DNA from: Pelagihabitans sp965238025
GTDB taxonomy: Bacteria; Bacteroidota; Bacteroidia; Flavobacteriales; Flavobacteriaceae
Direction of reading: 5' to 3'
DNA: 64,000 bases
Assembly: GCA_965238025.1 (NCBI GenBank)
Contig: OZ250162.1
Location: 2,480,001-2,544,000 of the forward strand
Under the pieces are notes generated by a model, which ran no database searches, had not been told where the DNA came from, and worked only from the letters and a program-made list of their open reading frames with translations. Position numbers and translations under genes: made by a program. Positions 1 to 9,272 of this stretch are shown here, piece after piece (the stretch's first letter is position 1; each line of letters starts with the position of its first letter).

Positions 1-1326
1 GTAGAAAGGCGTGATGTGCGAAATTATAATAACCCAAGAAGTGTGGCCCAGGCAGATTCTTTATTGTCGGCAATTGATATGAACAAGTTGATAACCGATT
101 TGGGAATTGAGAAAAAATTTGACACCTTGCTCGTAACTCAATTGAAGTATACCAAAGCCTTAGATAGCTTTTTACTCAAAACTCCTATTGAGGATATCAA
201 GACCTTAATGCGATGGGATACCTTTAATAGCGCAGCTGGCAAACTTACTACGGACATCGACAAGGCCAATTGGTCATTTTACAGCAAATACCTTAGGGGC
301 TCAGAGGAACAGCGCCCCGCCGATGAACGTGCTTTAGCTACCGTGAACCGTTCAGTAGGGGAGGCCTTGGGGCAGTTGTATGTAGATGCCAAGTTTCCAC
401 CGGAAGCAAAGGCAAAGGCAGAAAAAATGATTGCAAACGTAATCGAGGCCTATAAAGAGCGTATTCAGAAATTAGATTGGATGGGTGCTGAAACAAAAGC
501 AAAGGCCATTGAAAAACTGGACAAGTTTACCGTTAAGATCGCCTACCCGGATGAGTGGGAAGATTATTCCAAGATGCAAGTAGCTGCCGATAAATCGTAC
601 TATGACAATAGTGCCGCAGTAAGCAAATGGCAAAGGGAGAAAAGTTATTCGGAAATCGGAGAGCCAGTTGATAAAAAGGAATGGGGTATGTCTCCACAAA
701 CGGTAAATGCCTATTTCAACCCCTTGAACAATGAGATTGTTTTTCCCGCAGCAATTTTACAACCCCCATTCTATAACTATACGGCCGACGAGGCGGTCAA
801 TTATGGCGGTATAGGCGCTGTTATCGGTCATGAGATTTCACATGCCTTTGATGATAGCGGTGCGCGTTTTGATGCAGATGGCAATGTAAAAAATTGGTGG
901 ACAGAGGAAGACCTGAAGGCGTTTACCGAAAGAGGCGATGCCTTAGCCGCCCAATACGATGCTGTGCAAGTCTTGGATAGTGTTTATGTAAACGGAAAAT
1001 TCACCTTGGGTGAAAACATAGGCGATTTAGGCGGTGTCTTAGGTGCCTATGATGGTTTACAAAGATTCTTTAAAGAAAACGGAAGACCTGATGATATTGA
1101 TGGCTTTACCGCCGAGCAGCGCTTTTTTATGTCTTGGGCAACCGTATGGAGAACCAAATCCAGGGAAGAAGCCTTACGTACCCAAATAAAGACCGACCCA
1201 CATTCCCCGGGAATGATAAGGGCGATTCAACCTTTATTGAATATTCAGGCATTCTACGATGCTTTTGATATCAAGGAAGGCGATAAAATGTATTTACCAC
1301 CTGAAGAAAGGGTCAGTATCTGGTAA
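1..1326 (+). CDS. M13 family zinc metallopeptidase (PepO/neprilysin type), 5'-truncated by the window edge
   Basis: The frame is open to base 1, so the gene begins upstream; family members are about 680 residues and this is roughly the C-terminal two thirds. The zinc motif HExxH reads GHEISHAFDD at about residue 275 of the visible part. The third ligand and its Asp partner lie in ENIGDLGG at about residue 340. The N-terminal visible part is the alpha-helical domain that caps the active site in this family. Such enzymes are usually secreted or periplasmic and cut short peptides; the signal sequence would lie outside the window. A GTG at base 16 could be scored as a start, but the in-frame residues before it continue the family sequence. 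A strong terminator follows. Confidence 0.9.
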   Translation, partial: VERRDVRNYNNPRSVAQADSLLSAIDMNKLITDLGIEKKFDTLLVTQLKYTKALDSFLLKTPIEDIKTLMRWDTFNSAAGKLTTDIDKANWSFYSKYLRGSEEQRPADERALATVNRSVGEALGQLYVDAKFPPEAKAKAEKMIANVIEAYKERIQKLDWMGAETKAKAIEKLDKFTVKIAYPDEWEDYSKMQVAADKSYYDNSAAVSKWQREKSYSEIGEPVDKKEWGMSPQTVNAYFNPLNNEIVFPAAILQPPFYNYTADEAVNYGGIGAVIGHEISHAFDDSGARFDADGNVKNWWTEEDLKAFTERGDALAAQYDAVQVLDSVYVNGKFTLGENIGDLGGVLGAYDGLQRFFKENGRPDDIDGFTAEQRFFMSWATVWRTKSREEALRTQIKTDPHSPGMIRAIQPLLNIQAFYDAFDIKEGDKMYLPPEERVSIW

Positions 1327-1358
1327 AAACTAGATCAGCATTCTTTAGGAATGCCGAT

Positions 1359-1407
1359 AAAAACCGATTGTCAGTCTTTTCAAATAGACTCGCAATCGGT
1401 TTTTTTA
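1359..1407 (+). terminator. Rho-independent terminator after the M13 peptidase
   Basis: An AAACCGATTG arm pairs with CAATCGGTTT, the loop being about 22 nt, followed by a T run. It lies about 35 bases after the stop codon. The rest of the interval up to 1624 shows no gene; it should hold the promoter of the next small gene, but I see no convincing -7 box. Confidence 0.8.
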
Positions 1408-1624
1408 GTGCCTAAATGAAGCATTTTGTAGTAAGGGCGCCATCTATTTTTGGGTTAAAATGCACCTTATTTCGGTGATCAGTTGAACGGTATAGGCGCC
1501 TTTATCGAAGGTTTTTTACACTTCGTCCGAATTTCTGCAACATACCGAAAATAAGGGGTTTTTGAACGAATGATACCATTTTCACGTCTGTTTGCGAGGT
1601 TATAATAATAACAAATCGCAAGTC

Positions 1625-1867
1625 ATGAAAAGTATTTTAACCATAGTATTCATCATCTTTTTAGGAGTGTTCGCACAAGCTAAAAATTCTCCTGTTGAAG
1701 TTAAGGTCGAGGCCCTAGCCAAAACTATCGTATTGGTAGCGGAAGTAGATGAAACTGTAATTGAAGAAAACACGCAGGAAGTGGCTCGTTTGTATCGTCG
1801 TACCAATTCTAGGGTAAGGAAAGCTCTTTCTTTTACAACAAAAAGAAACCGTTCGAAGATGGCTTAG
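1625..1867 (+). CDS. Small secreted basic-tailed peptide, copy 1
   Basis: This encodes 80 residues. The start is set at the ATG that opens the signal peptide MKSILTIVFIIFLGVFAQA; an earlier in-frame start would add residues before it. After the predicted cleavage comes a short acidic segment, then a basic C-terminus with the pattern VARLYRR-N-V-KAL-F-TKRN-SK-A. The same layout and nearly the same C-terminus occur in the gene at 3723-3980, so these are paralogs. No enzyme motif is visible and I do not recognise a named family. It is probably exported to the periplasm or outside. The gene stands alone on the plus strand after a terminator. Confidence 0.7.
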   Translation: MKSILTIVFIIFLGVFAQAKNSPVEVKVEALAKTIVLVAEVDETVIEENTQEVARLYRRTNSRVRKALSFTTKRNRSKMA

Positions 1868-1939
1868 TCTTTTGGATTTGATTTGATAATTCTTTTTTTG
1901 AGCTTCCATTAAACCTGGCCTCTATAAAACCTTTACTAT

Positions 1940-2104
1940 TTACCCATCAACTTTTTTAAACTCATGGTGGCAATCATAACAATAGTAGTTTTTTTTGATA
2001 AAGGGCAAGGGAATCCCAAACAACAGAACCGAATACATAAATACCTTTCGGTCATATCGAAGTTTTGAGACTTCACAAGAACCACAATTAGGGCACTTCA
2101 TCAT
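1940..2104 (-). CDS. Small zinc-ribbon protein
   Basis: This encodes about 54 residues, beginning at an ATG-ATG pair preceded by GAGG, a likely ribosome binding site. It has CPNCGSC near the N-terminus and CYDCHHEF near the C-terminus, two Cys pairs forming a zinc ribbon. A hydrophobic stretch (FMYSVLLFGIPLPF) lies between them and may be membrane-associated. It starts 16 bases after the DUF2007 protein gene upstream on the same strand, so the two are probably co-transcribed. The longer reading frame upstream overlaps that gene and lacks family-like sequence. The exact function is unknown. Confidence 0.65.
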   Translation of the reverse strand: MMKCPNCGSCEVSKLRYDRKVFMYSVLLFGIPLPFIKKNYYCYDCHHEFKKVDG

Positions 2105-2120
2105 TATATCCTCAGAATTT

Positions 2121-2867
2121 TTAGAGGTCATTGTAGCAATATATTGTTGTGTTATCCGATTGTAATGCAAGTCCTAGCGGTTCCCGTTGCACACGGTAGG
2201 TTCCTTGGAAAATATGTCCCAGTGAACTGAGCTTATCAAAAACCAAGGTGTCTCCTTCCAAACGCCAAACGCCTTGTATGGAGACTGACTTGAATCCAGG
2301 AATCGTTAAGGTGCTGTTCCTGTCGATGTACATACGCTCATTGCACATGTTTTCAAAAATTATCTTGAACTCATTTTCCGAGATCGTGTTGGGAACATAG
2401 TTTTTATCCATATAGGTAATATGGCTTAGACACCAACTATTTTTGGTTAAATAATCATAGGTGTTTTGTTCTGGTTGTCGTATAGCCATAGTTATTACCC
2501 CGAAAATAGTAAATAACAAAAGTGTAAGCAGGAAAGCCACCGACAAGATTAATCTCAGTTCCAATCTAAGGTTTTTAATTATGGGAATATCATCGGTCCA
2601 TCGAGCGACTATTTCCCAGAGTTTGGACCTCTGTTGCACCTTATCTTTGAAAAACCCTATGTCCTGAAGTATTTGTTTCCCCCTATCATGGTCCGACTGT
2701 TTGACTTCCAACCTTATCCCGCCAATGGCGCCAGACAAAAAATTATGCACTTGCACCGTCAATTCATCCCTGACAAAGCACTCGATACCTTCGGCTTCAA
2801 GTCTACCTCTTATGGCCACCATTTCGGATGGGTATGTAAACTTGACTAAAAGTACTTTCTTCTCCAT
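2121..2867 (-). CDS. DUF2007-domain membrane protein
   Basis: This encodes 248 residues. The first 75 match the DUF2007 (putative signal-transducing) pattern: a short beta strand, then MVAIRGRLEAEGIECFVRDE and an IRLEVKQSDHDRGKQIL helix. A single transmembrane segment lies at about residues 106-130 (LILSVAFLLTLLLFTIFG). The C-terminal 110 residues are predicted outside the membrane and read like a small beta-rich lipocalin-type domain, a weak inference. It is followed by the zinc-ribbon gene on the same strand. No catalytic residues are evident. Confidence 0.65.
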   Translation of the reverse strand: MEKKVLLVKFTYPSEMVAIRGRLEAEGIECFVRDELTVQVHNFLSGAIGGIRLEVKQSDHDRGKQILQDIGFFKDKVQQRSKLWEIVARWTDDIPIIKNLRLELRLILSVAFLLTLLLFTIFGVITMAIRQPEQNTYDYLTKNSWCLSHITYMDKNYVPNTISENEFKIIFENMCNERMYIDRNSTLTIPGFKSVSIQGVWRLEGDTLVFDKLSSLGHIFQGTYRVQREPLGLALQSDNTTIYCYNDL

Positions 2868-2905
2868 TATCGGCTCATCAATTGTTTATTCGAACCTCAA
2901 TTCGT

Positions 2906-3442
2906 TTACTCTTTTGGACTTTGGCCTAAAATTGTTAAGTATTTAGGCCATGGCCCAACTTCATTTTTATACTGCTTGGCCATTACACGTGAAATCTGGG
3001 CAATGTGCCCTAGGTCGTGTACTACCCAGGCCGATAACAACTGGGCCATGGTAACAGGCCCTAGTTCCGGATGTATTCCACGCATAACCAAATCTTCAGA
3101 GGTTAATCGTTTGGATTTCAGTGTTCTGATGTTGCCCTTTCTCAGATGTTCAAACTCAACTAATAGTTCTTTTATGTTTTTCCCCTTACTATTTTCAAAT
3201 TGTGCAAACCTGTCGAAGGGCTCAAATTTCTTGTCAGGGCCGTTTCCCAAAATTATTTCTAGCCGTACCATCCAATCCGTCTTTTCCCCATGGATTAAAT
3301 GCCCTACAACGTCAAAAGGGCTCCAAGTAGCCAGTCCTTCATTTTCAAGGGTCCATTCCGTGGGTAGGCCTCCCAAGAAATGGGAAAGGGTTGTTGGCGT
3401 GCGCTCCAAGATTAAAATGGCTTTGTTTAACTCAAATTTCAT
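2906..3442 (-). CDS. DinB-like four-helix protein
   Basis: This encodes 178 residues matching the DinB/YfiT-like metal-binding four-helix-bundle superfamily. It has WSPFDVVGHLIHGEKTDW near residues 40-58 and AWVVHDLGHIAQISRVM near residue 140; the His residues in these two stretches are the usual divalent-metal ligands. Members include thiol-dependent transferases and many proteins of unknown substrate. There is no signal peptide, so it is cytoplasmic. It is followed on the same strand by the DUF2007 gene after about 40 bases. The substrate cannot be told from sequence. Confidence 0.75.
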   Translation of the reverse strand: MKFELNKAILILERTPTTLSHFLGGLPTEWTLENEGLATWSPFDVVGHLIHGEKTDWMVRLEIILGNGPDKKFEPFDRFAQFENSKGKNIKELLVEFEHLRKGNIRTLKSKRLTSEDLVMRGIHPELGPVTMAQLLSAWVVHDLGHIAQISRVMAKQYKNEVGPWPKYLTILGQSPKE

Positions 3443-3722
3443 AGCTACGTTTTAATGCGGTATAAGATGGCCGTGGTACCGGACCCTTCTTCTCAAAAAT
3501 AGTCTAATTCCCGCTATTTCCCCTTAAATATCCCAGTCAAAAATCTCCGATAAAACACCATAAACTTCGATAAGTTGAAATTCTGGTTCAACCCTGTTAT
3601 CCGAAAAATTTTACCCTTAATCCAAGTTTCTGTTTTAAATCGAAAAGATACGGTGTTCAGCGGCTTATGGGTGCTCGAGCCCTGGGTTGAGACTTATCTT
3701 AGTATCACCCAATCTACCTATT

Positions 3723-3980
3723 ATGAAATCTATTTTAACGCTACTTTTTGTAGTAACCCTAGGAGCGATTGCCCTAGCAAATACCGGAAATGATAATGTT
3801 AAAGTTAACGCTATTAAAATGGGCCTTGTTTTGGATACTGGCCTTTACTGTGCTGGCCATTCGGAAAAGGTTGAGATTGCAACCGATCAGAAAGTAGCCA
3901 GACTATACCGTCGTGAAAATACCTTGGTAAAAAAAGCCTTGCGTTTTAGCACAAAACGAAATAAGTCCAAATTGGCATAA
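3723..3980 (+). CDS. Small secreted basic-tailed peptide, copy 2
   Basis: This encodes 85 residues and is a paralog of the gene at 1625-1867. The ATG is placed at the start of the signal peptide MKSILTLLFVVTLGAIALA. The mature part ends in VARLYRRENTLVKKALRFST and KRNKSKLA, aligning with copy 1 almost residue for residue. The middle has one Cys (LYCAGH) that copy 1 lacks. The function is unknown. The interval before it (3443-3722) contains no other gene and no promoter I can place with confidence. Confidence 0.7.
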   Translation: MKSILTLLFVVTLGAIALANTGNDNVKVNAIKMGLVLDTGLYCAGHSEKVEIATDQKVARLYRRENTLVKKALRFSTKRNKSKLA

Positions 3981-4001
3981 CAAACGAATAATTATTACGA
4001 A

Positions 4002-4112
4002 ATGATACTATTTATCCTTCTTTTACCCGTTGCCCTCTACCTTGTTAATGTTTTAGTTTTTCCTAAAACAAAGGGCATTTTAAGACCTATTAAAGTACCA
4101 ACAAAAAAATAA
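4002..4112 (+). CDS. Candidate 36-residue membrane microprotein
   Basis: An ATG 21 bases after the previous stop opens a 36-codon frame: a hydrophobic helix (MILFILLLPVALYLVNVLVF) followed by a basic tail (PKTKGILRPIKVPTKK). A hydrophobic segment with a Lys/Arg-rich end is typical of single-pass small proteins. It sits between the secreted peptide gene and a terminator-like hairpin, so it would share that transcript. There is no homology evidence; it could be chance. Confidence 0.35.
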   Translation: MILFILLLPVALYLVNVLVFPKTKGILRPIKVPTKK

Positions 4113-4135
4113 GAAATTGTAGCCCAATTATAAAT

Positions 4136-4175
4136 AACCCTGCTGTTTACGACCAAAGAAACGGTGGGGTTTTGT
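4136..4175 (+). terminator. Probable terminator of the secreted peptide unit
   Basis: An imperfect hairpin, AACCC..C.GTTT pairing with AAAC.G.GGGGTT, is followed by TTTG and TTTTC. It lies downstream of the small plus-strand genes. Confidence 0.45.
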
Positions 4176-4284
4176 TTTCAAACGCAGCCCGATACTATTT
4201 GGGACAGACTGAAACACAAAATTGTTTAGGCGTTTAAAAGGTTTATGAGTTTATATGTTTTGGAGCTTAGAATTTACAATCTTC

Positions 4285-4344
4285 TACCAAATACCAAATA
4301 CCAAATACCAAATACCAAATACCAAATACCAAATACCAAATACC
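4285..4344. repeat. Heptanucleotide tandem repeat (TACCAAA), about 8.5 copies
   Basis: Eight perfect TACCAAA units plus TACC end two bases before the stop codon of the minus-strand amidohydrolase. The tract lies in the 3' untranslated side of that gene. Perfect short units like this are prone to slippage. Confidence 0.95.
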
Positions 4345-4346
4345 GC

Positions 4347-5932
4347 CTACTCCTTCACACCAGGTTGTAGAATTTTATAACCCGTTTTTGCCTTTTCAAC
4401 ATCCACTTGTTTTTTAACATCTTGCAATAATGCCTTTGCATCATAGATAATACCATCCTTGATGGTGTATTTTACTCCACCTACACGCACCACCTCATTG
4501 TCTTCGGTCAATTTTATTGCCCCAGTGCCGTAAAGTACCTTTAAATTTTTCAACGGATTTTCCTCGACAATTACGAAGTCAGCTAATTTACCAATAGCAA
4601 CACTTCCTATTTTATCGTCCATACCCAAGGCTTCCGCTCCGTTTAAGGTGGCGGAACGTATTACCTCCAACGGATGAAAACCAGCCTCCCGAAGTAACTC
4701 CAGTTCACGTATAAAGGCAAAGCCATATAATTGAAATATAAAGCCCGAATCGGAACCAGCGGTTACCCGCCCTCCTCGGTTTTTATATTCATTGATAAAG
4801 GTCATCCATAATTTAAAATTCTTTTTCCACGCCACTTCCTGTTCAGTACCCCAATCGTGCCAATAACTACCATGTGATATTTTACTGGGTTGATAGAATT
4901 CCCATAAGGATGGCATCGTATAATCCTCATGCCATTCAGCACGACGTGCTCGTTGTAAATCCCGACTTGCTTCATAAATGTTAAAAGTAGGGTCAAGGGT
5001 AAAATCGAGTTCCAACAATTCGCTCATTACTTTTTCCCAATGCTCTGTGTAAGGTTCTGCAGCCTGCACCCATAATTTACCGGCATTTTCAAAGCGGTGC
5101 TGTTCGTTCTGGTAATTGTAATCCAAGGGGTAATCTTGTACGGTACGATCATCAAAAAGGGCTTCGGGAAGACCATACCAATGTTCCATAGAAGTTAATC
5201 CCGCCCTTGCGGAATGCAACACATTCCATCGTGCTACACTAAGTTGTGCATGGTGACAAGCTGAGCCGAGGCCCAGTTTTTTGTTTTCATCCAAGGCTGC
5301 GGCCATAATTTCAGGGGCAGCACCAAAAAACTTTATTCCATCGGCGCCTTGTTTCGCATTGGCCCTTACCCAAATACGCGCTTGTTCCGGCGTGGAAATA
5401 GGAATATCATTTAACGGATTAAAATCCTTGCTGGTCTGTCCAAAACCAGTATAGGTATATAGGCGGGGCGCGACGATTTCGTTAGATGCGCTTTTGCGCT
5501 TCAAATCCATAGACCAATCTACACTTCTACCGCCTACTTCGCGGGCTGTGGTTACCCCATGGGCCATCCACAGTTTAAAAACATAATCGGGCTCTGCGCC
5601 TTGTGATACACCACCTATGTGGGCATGCATATCAACAAATCCAGGCATTAGATACATGCCGTTACAATCCAGCTCTTTCCCCCCTTCATTTAATTTTGGA
5701 CGTTTTGTTTCGTCAATTTCTACCCCGGGATAGCCAACCACCTGTATTTTTTTAATGATGTTGTTTTCTACCACAATATCAACAGGACCTTGTGGTGGTG
5801 CCCCATTGCCGTTGATCAATAGTACCCCTCTGATAATGAGTTGGGCATGTGGCCCATCTCCGTTGGCAGATGGCCGGAAAGACCAATCGTAAAGAGCGCT
5901 GCTACCACGAGCAAGAAAAATTTTGTCTTCAT
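4347..5932 (-). CDS. Secreted amidohydrolase (imidazolonepropionase-like), apparent frameshift near the N-terminus
   Basis: The body of the protein is a metal-dependent amidohydrolase of the TIM-barrel superfamily. HxH lies in GFVDMHAHIGG, later ligands are likely in the CHHAQ region, and the catalytic Asp is in TAGSDSGF. The long frame, if extended to an ATG at 5981, overlaps the upstream gene and has no export signal. In another frame an ATG at 5932 overlaps the upstream stop as ATGA and opens a perfect signal peptide (MKTKFFLLVVAALFTIGLSG). That frame closes at 5816. Joining the two frames near 5860-5900 gives a normal secreted enzyme of about 528 residues. I infer a one-base loss or a sequencing error. 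It is last in the operon with the methyltransferase and M14 peptidase. Confidence 0.75.
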
Positions 5933-6648
5933 AATTTAGATTTTTTAACGGCCCTAATATGGATAAAACCGGGAAATTCATTTAATTCCTTAAAATGTTT
6001 GGGATCTAGTTTTTCGAATTCAGAAACAGGTTTAGGCTCTATGAGTTGGTCAATATAGAACCCGTTATTGGTCAAAGGTTGTATGCATTCGTTTAAAGAC
6101 CTTCTATAGCTATGTATTTGTATGGGTTTGCCGAACCCTGACCAGGTGGCGTTTACTGCTTCAACTTCAAAATAGTGTTCGGATTTAAAATAGAGATATT
6201 CAAAGAAAGGGTGCTCTATGGAGATAACAAGTGCACCTCCCGATTTTAAAACACGATAGAACTCTTTTACCGTAGGGTGCCAATCTTCCAAATAATGCAT
6301 TGCCAGGGCGCAGACTACGACGTCGAACGAATCGTCTTTGAACATCTGCAAAGGTTCTGACATATCGTGCACAAAGAAATTTCCCAAGCCATTATTGCGT
6401 TCTTCTGCCAGGGTTACCATATTAGGGCTAATGTCGAATCCTGTTACTGTCGCACCTTGTTCCAATAAAATTTCGGCATATTTACCTGGTCCGCAAGCGG
6501 CATCTAAGATTTTTTTTCCTTTTATCCCAGGGATAAGTTTAAGCGTATTCGGCCTATCGTAATAGGCATTGTGTGGTTTGTGGTCTATCAGCGCATTGTA
6601 ATCGTCGGCCAAATCCTCATATGCAGCTATTATTTTTTGTTTTGACAT
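5929..6648 (-). CDS. Class I SAM-dependent methyltransferase
   Basis: This encodes 239 residues from ATG 6648; a TTG 12 bases earlier overlaps the previous stop and is less likely. Motif I is ILDAACGPGKYAEIL at about residues 48-62, followed by the acidic VTGFDISPNM and then FDVVVCALAMHYLEDW, the layout of Methyltransf_11 enzymes. It is cytoplasmic and the substrate is unknown. It starts 8 bases after the M14 peptidase stop, and its own stop overlaps the signal-peptide ATG of the amidohydrolase, so the three genes form one operon. Confidence 0.8.
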   Translation of the reverse strand: MSKQKIIAAYEDLADDYNALIDHKPHNAYYDRPNTLKLIPGIKGKKILDAACGPGKYAEILLEQGATVTGFDISPNMVTLAEERNNGLGNFFVHDMSEPLQMFKDDSFDVVVCALAMHYLEDWHPTVKEFYRVLKSGGALVISIEHPFFEYLYFKSEHYFEVEAVNATWSGFGKPIQIHSYRRSLNECIQPLTNNGFYIDQLIEPKPVSEFEKLDPKHFKELNEFPGFIHIRAVKKSKL

Positions 6649-6656
6649 CTTTAAAA

Positions 6657-9191
6657 TCAATTTCTCGATGGAATTCTAATTCTGTTTCCTAAAAACAGCG
6701 CATTCAGGAACAACCTATTGGTTCCATACCAGCTGCCTCGAAAATTAGGATTATCTGCAAAAAGTACCACACGGCCCTTGCCGACTTTGCTAACGATGAG
6801 CGAGGCCGAAGGTTTTAGATACTCTTCCATGTTCTTTTTGGTAATAAACCCATCAATATGTGCATTCGCACTGTATTTAGCTACCGTAGCGTATTCATTT
6901 TGGCTTGGGGCCAACCAAACCGTATTGTTTTTGTATATCGGAATGGAAGTATCGGTATATCCAAAGGCTAGGGGATGGGTAGTGTCTAGATCTGCCCTGA
7001 TGATAATACCGCCAACACTTTCTTTTCCAAGATTCTCTCCTGAATCTACATAGGGTTTACGTTCCACGATTTTTATGGAATCTTTTTCTAGTGAATCTTT
7101 CTTTTTACCTGTAAGTTGCTCGCTAACCAGTTTCTTCTCAATAACCCATTTTGAGGCCGTGCCAATCGTTATAAGTGTATTGCCTTTGCTCACCCACGCC
7201 TTCAATCTTTCAATTTGTTTTTTGCTTAGCCCGTAGTTGCCCGAAACCATGACCAGGGTGTTGTATTTGTCAAAATTGGCACGGTTAAAATTGCGTATTG
7301 GTACTTTTGTTATGGGCATGTGTACTCTAGTATCCAATAAATGCCAAACCTCCCCGGCCTCATAGGAACGAATACCGGTACCGATCAACATGGCGGCCTT
7401 GGTTTTTTTCAACGGTTGCATAAAACGGCTGCCCAGATCTACGCCTTGAAGACTATACCCTGAATTTATGGCATAGATGGGTACCTCAAAGTTTTGCTGG
7501 GCTTTCTGTACCAGTTTGAAGATTTCCTCCGATGTTTTCTTTTGTAAGGAAACAGGTAGTACCAGGCTTCCATAATTTAATTGCTTCGATTCGCTTCCCG
7601 ATTTAACCGAAAATGGTTTAAAAGCTGCCGAAAGTATAAGTCCGTTTCCTTGAAGGTAATTTAGGGCCGCGGGGGCATTGTAATCATTCCAATCAATTAC
7701 ATAGGCATAGTTCGATTGGCTCACCGGGCTAATGTTCACCAAATTGGCAGTACTTTCTACCTGCTCTCCTAGGTTTAGGGTTGTAACGGGTTTATACCGC
7801 ATATTGTAAAAATTCGCCACGGACCATGCTGACGCATCATAGTATACACTGTCGCGATATTTACTGTAGGTTTCAAACATAGTCTGCACCATGCGGTACT
7901 GCGGTTGTCGGGTCGGCACCACATAATCTTTTCCCGATTTGTATACCTTTATTTTGTGTAATAGTAACTTATCTATGAATGCCTTAGTCCTATTTTGATC
8001 CTTTTCATCACCAAAGGTGTATCCTTTCAATTTTACCTTGCCGGCTCGGGTTAGTGCACTCTTGAAAAAATCTTGCTGATATTTTCGCATATAGGCCTTG
8101 TTCTTTACTGCAGTTTTTACGGTAGTAATACTCGAAATGTACTGATTGCGGATGGTAAAGGGAAAGGTGATTTTTCCGAATGCAGTTGTCTGTTCATGCC
8201 CACGGGAGCTAGCTTGCTCAAACAAGAGTCCCAATCCACCCTGCAGATCAGGGTAAGAAGATCCATAACCCGGATAGGTGCCATCAAAGACTTCTTTACT
8301 GAAGTAGAGCGAACCGATACTGTCCAGTGCTTTCGCAAATTCGGCACCGAAGAGCGTATTGAGGTCTTCGTAGTTTTCTTTAGGCATAATCGGGTTAAGA
8401 CTGCCATTGTCCTTCATGGGTTCAAAAAAGTAAGTACTCTGGGTACCCATTTCATGAAAATCGGTTACGACATTTGGGTACCACTCATGGTACCATTTCA
8501 ATTTTCCCCGGCTTTCCGGATGAATTCCTAAGAGCCAATCCCTATTCAAATCGAACCAATAATGATTGGTACGCCCTCCCGGCCAATATTCATTATGTTC
8601 GGCATCCTGAGGGTCGGAAACATTTGGTGTGCCCTGATACGTATTGGCCCATTGGGTATGCCTGTCGCGTCCATCTGGGTTAATAGTTGGATCGATCATG
8701 ATGACCGCATTTTTGATGTATTCGAGTATTTCAGGGTTTTCAGAAGCCACAAACGTATAGGCACTAAGCAAGGCCGCTTCGGCACTAGAAGGCTCATTAC
8801 CGTGAACATTATATCCAAAATTGATAAAAATAGGAACATCACCATAATTAGAAACCGACTGTTCAGGATCGGTAAAAGCTAAATGCTGCTTTTTGATGGA
8901 TTCAATATTCGAAAGGTTTTTAGGAGTGGTAATGGTTAGTATGACCAACTTTCTTCCTTCATGGGTCTTTCCATAGGTATAAATAGAAGCCCGATCAGAT
9001 ACCTGGGCCAGTTTTTCCAAATAGGCAACAATGAGATCATGCCGCGTATGATGTTCGCCTATACCGTAGTCAAGAAATTGTTCTGGAGAAGGAATGTTGG
9101 CATCAAAAGGTTCATATTTTTTTAGAAAATAGTCCTGACCCAAGACAGTGGTACTGCAAAACAGTGCCAAAAGAAACAGTTTTTTGAGCAT
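6657..9191 (-). CDS. M14-family zinc carboxypeptidase, secreted
   Basis: This encodes 844 residues with a signal peptide (MLKKLFLLALFCSTTVLG). The zinc-binding part is in VHGNEPSSAEAALL, with DPTINPDGRDRH following, as in M14 peptidases. A C-terminal region (AMLIGTGIRSYEAGEVWHLLD to VSGNYGLSKKQIERLKAWV) has the fold pattern of a glutamine-amidotransferase-like (Gatase1/ThuA) domain often fused to bacteroidete M14 proteins. It probably trims peptides or peptidoglycan stems in the periplasm; the substrate is not evident. It is the first gene of the three-gene minus-strand operon. Confidence 0.85.
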   Translation of the reverse strand: MLKKLFLLALFCSTTVLGQDYFLKKYEPFDANIPSPEQFLDYGIGEHHTRHDLIVAYLEKLAQVSDRASIYTYGKTHEGRKLVILTITTPKNLSNIESIKKQHLAFTDPEQSVSNYGDVPIFINFGYNVHGNEPSSAEAALLSAYTFVASENPEILEYIKNAVIMIDPTINPDGRDRHTQWANTYQGTPNVSDPQDAEHNEYWPGGRTNHYWFDLNRDWLLGIHPESRGKLKWYHEWYPNVVTDFHEMGTQSTYFFEPMKDNGSLNPIMPKENYEDLNTLFGAEFAKALDSIGSLYFSKEVFDGTYPGYGSSYPDLQGGLGLLFEQASSRGHEQTTAFGKITFPFTIRNQYISSITTVKTAVKNKAYMRKYQQDFFKSALTRAGKVKLKGYTFGDEKDQNRTKAFIDKLLLHKIKVYKSGKDYVVPTRQPQYRMVQTMFETYSKYRDSVYYDASAWSVANFYNMRYKPVTTLNLGEQVESTANLVNISPVSQSNYAYVIDWNDYNAPAALNYLQGNGLILSAAFKPFSVKSGSESKQLNYGSLVLPVSLQKKTSEEIFKLVQKAQQNFEVPIYAINSGYSLQGVDLGSRFMQPLKKTKAAMLIGTGIRSYEAGEVWHLLDTRVHMPITKVPIRNFNRANFDKYNTLVMVSGNYGLSKKQIERLKAWVSKGNTLITIGTASKWVIEKKLVSEQLTGKKKDSLEKDSIKIVERKPYVDSGENLGKESVGGIIIRADLDTTHPLAFGYTDTSIPIYKNNTVWLAPSQNEYATVAKYSANAHIDGFITKKNMEEYLKPSASLIVSKVGKGRVVLFADNPNFRGSWYGTNRLFLNALFLGNRIRIPSRN

Positions 9192-9272
9192 GAGATAGGT
9201 TTTGAATTAGCCTTCTAAATATAAGGATAAATGTGAGGGATTTGTTCTAAGACCTTAAGTTCTAAAAAATAG

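Noticed and set aside
5932..5981. Start of the amidohydrolase at the ATG at 5981, giving 544 residues
   Set aside because: The extra N-terminal residues overlap the upstream methyltransferase gene and have no export signal, while another frame has a perfect signal peptide at the right place.
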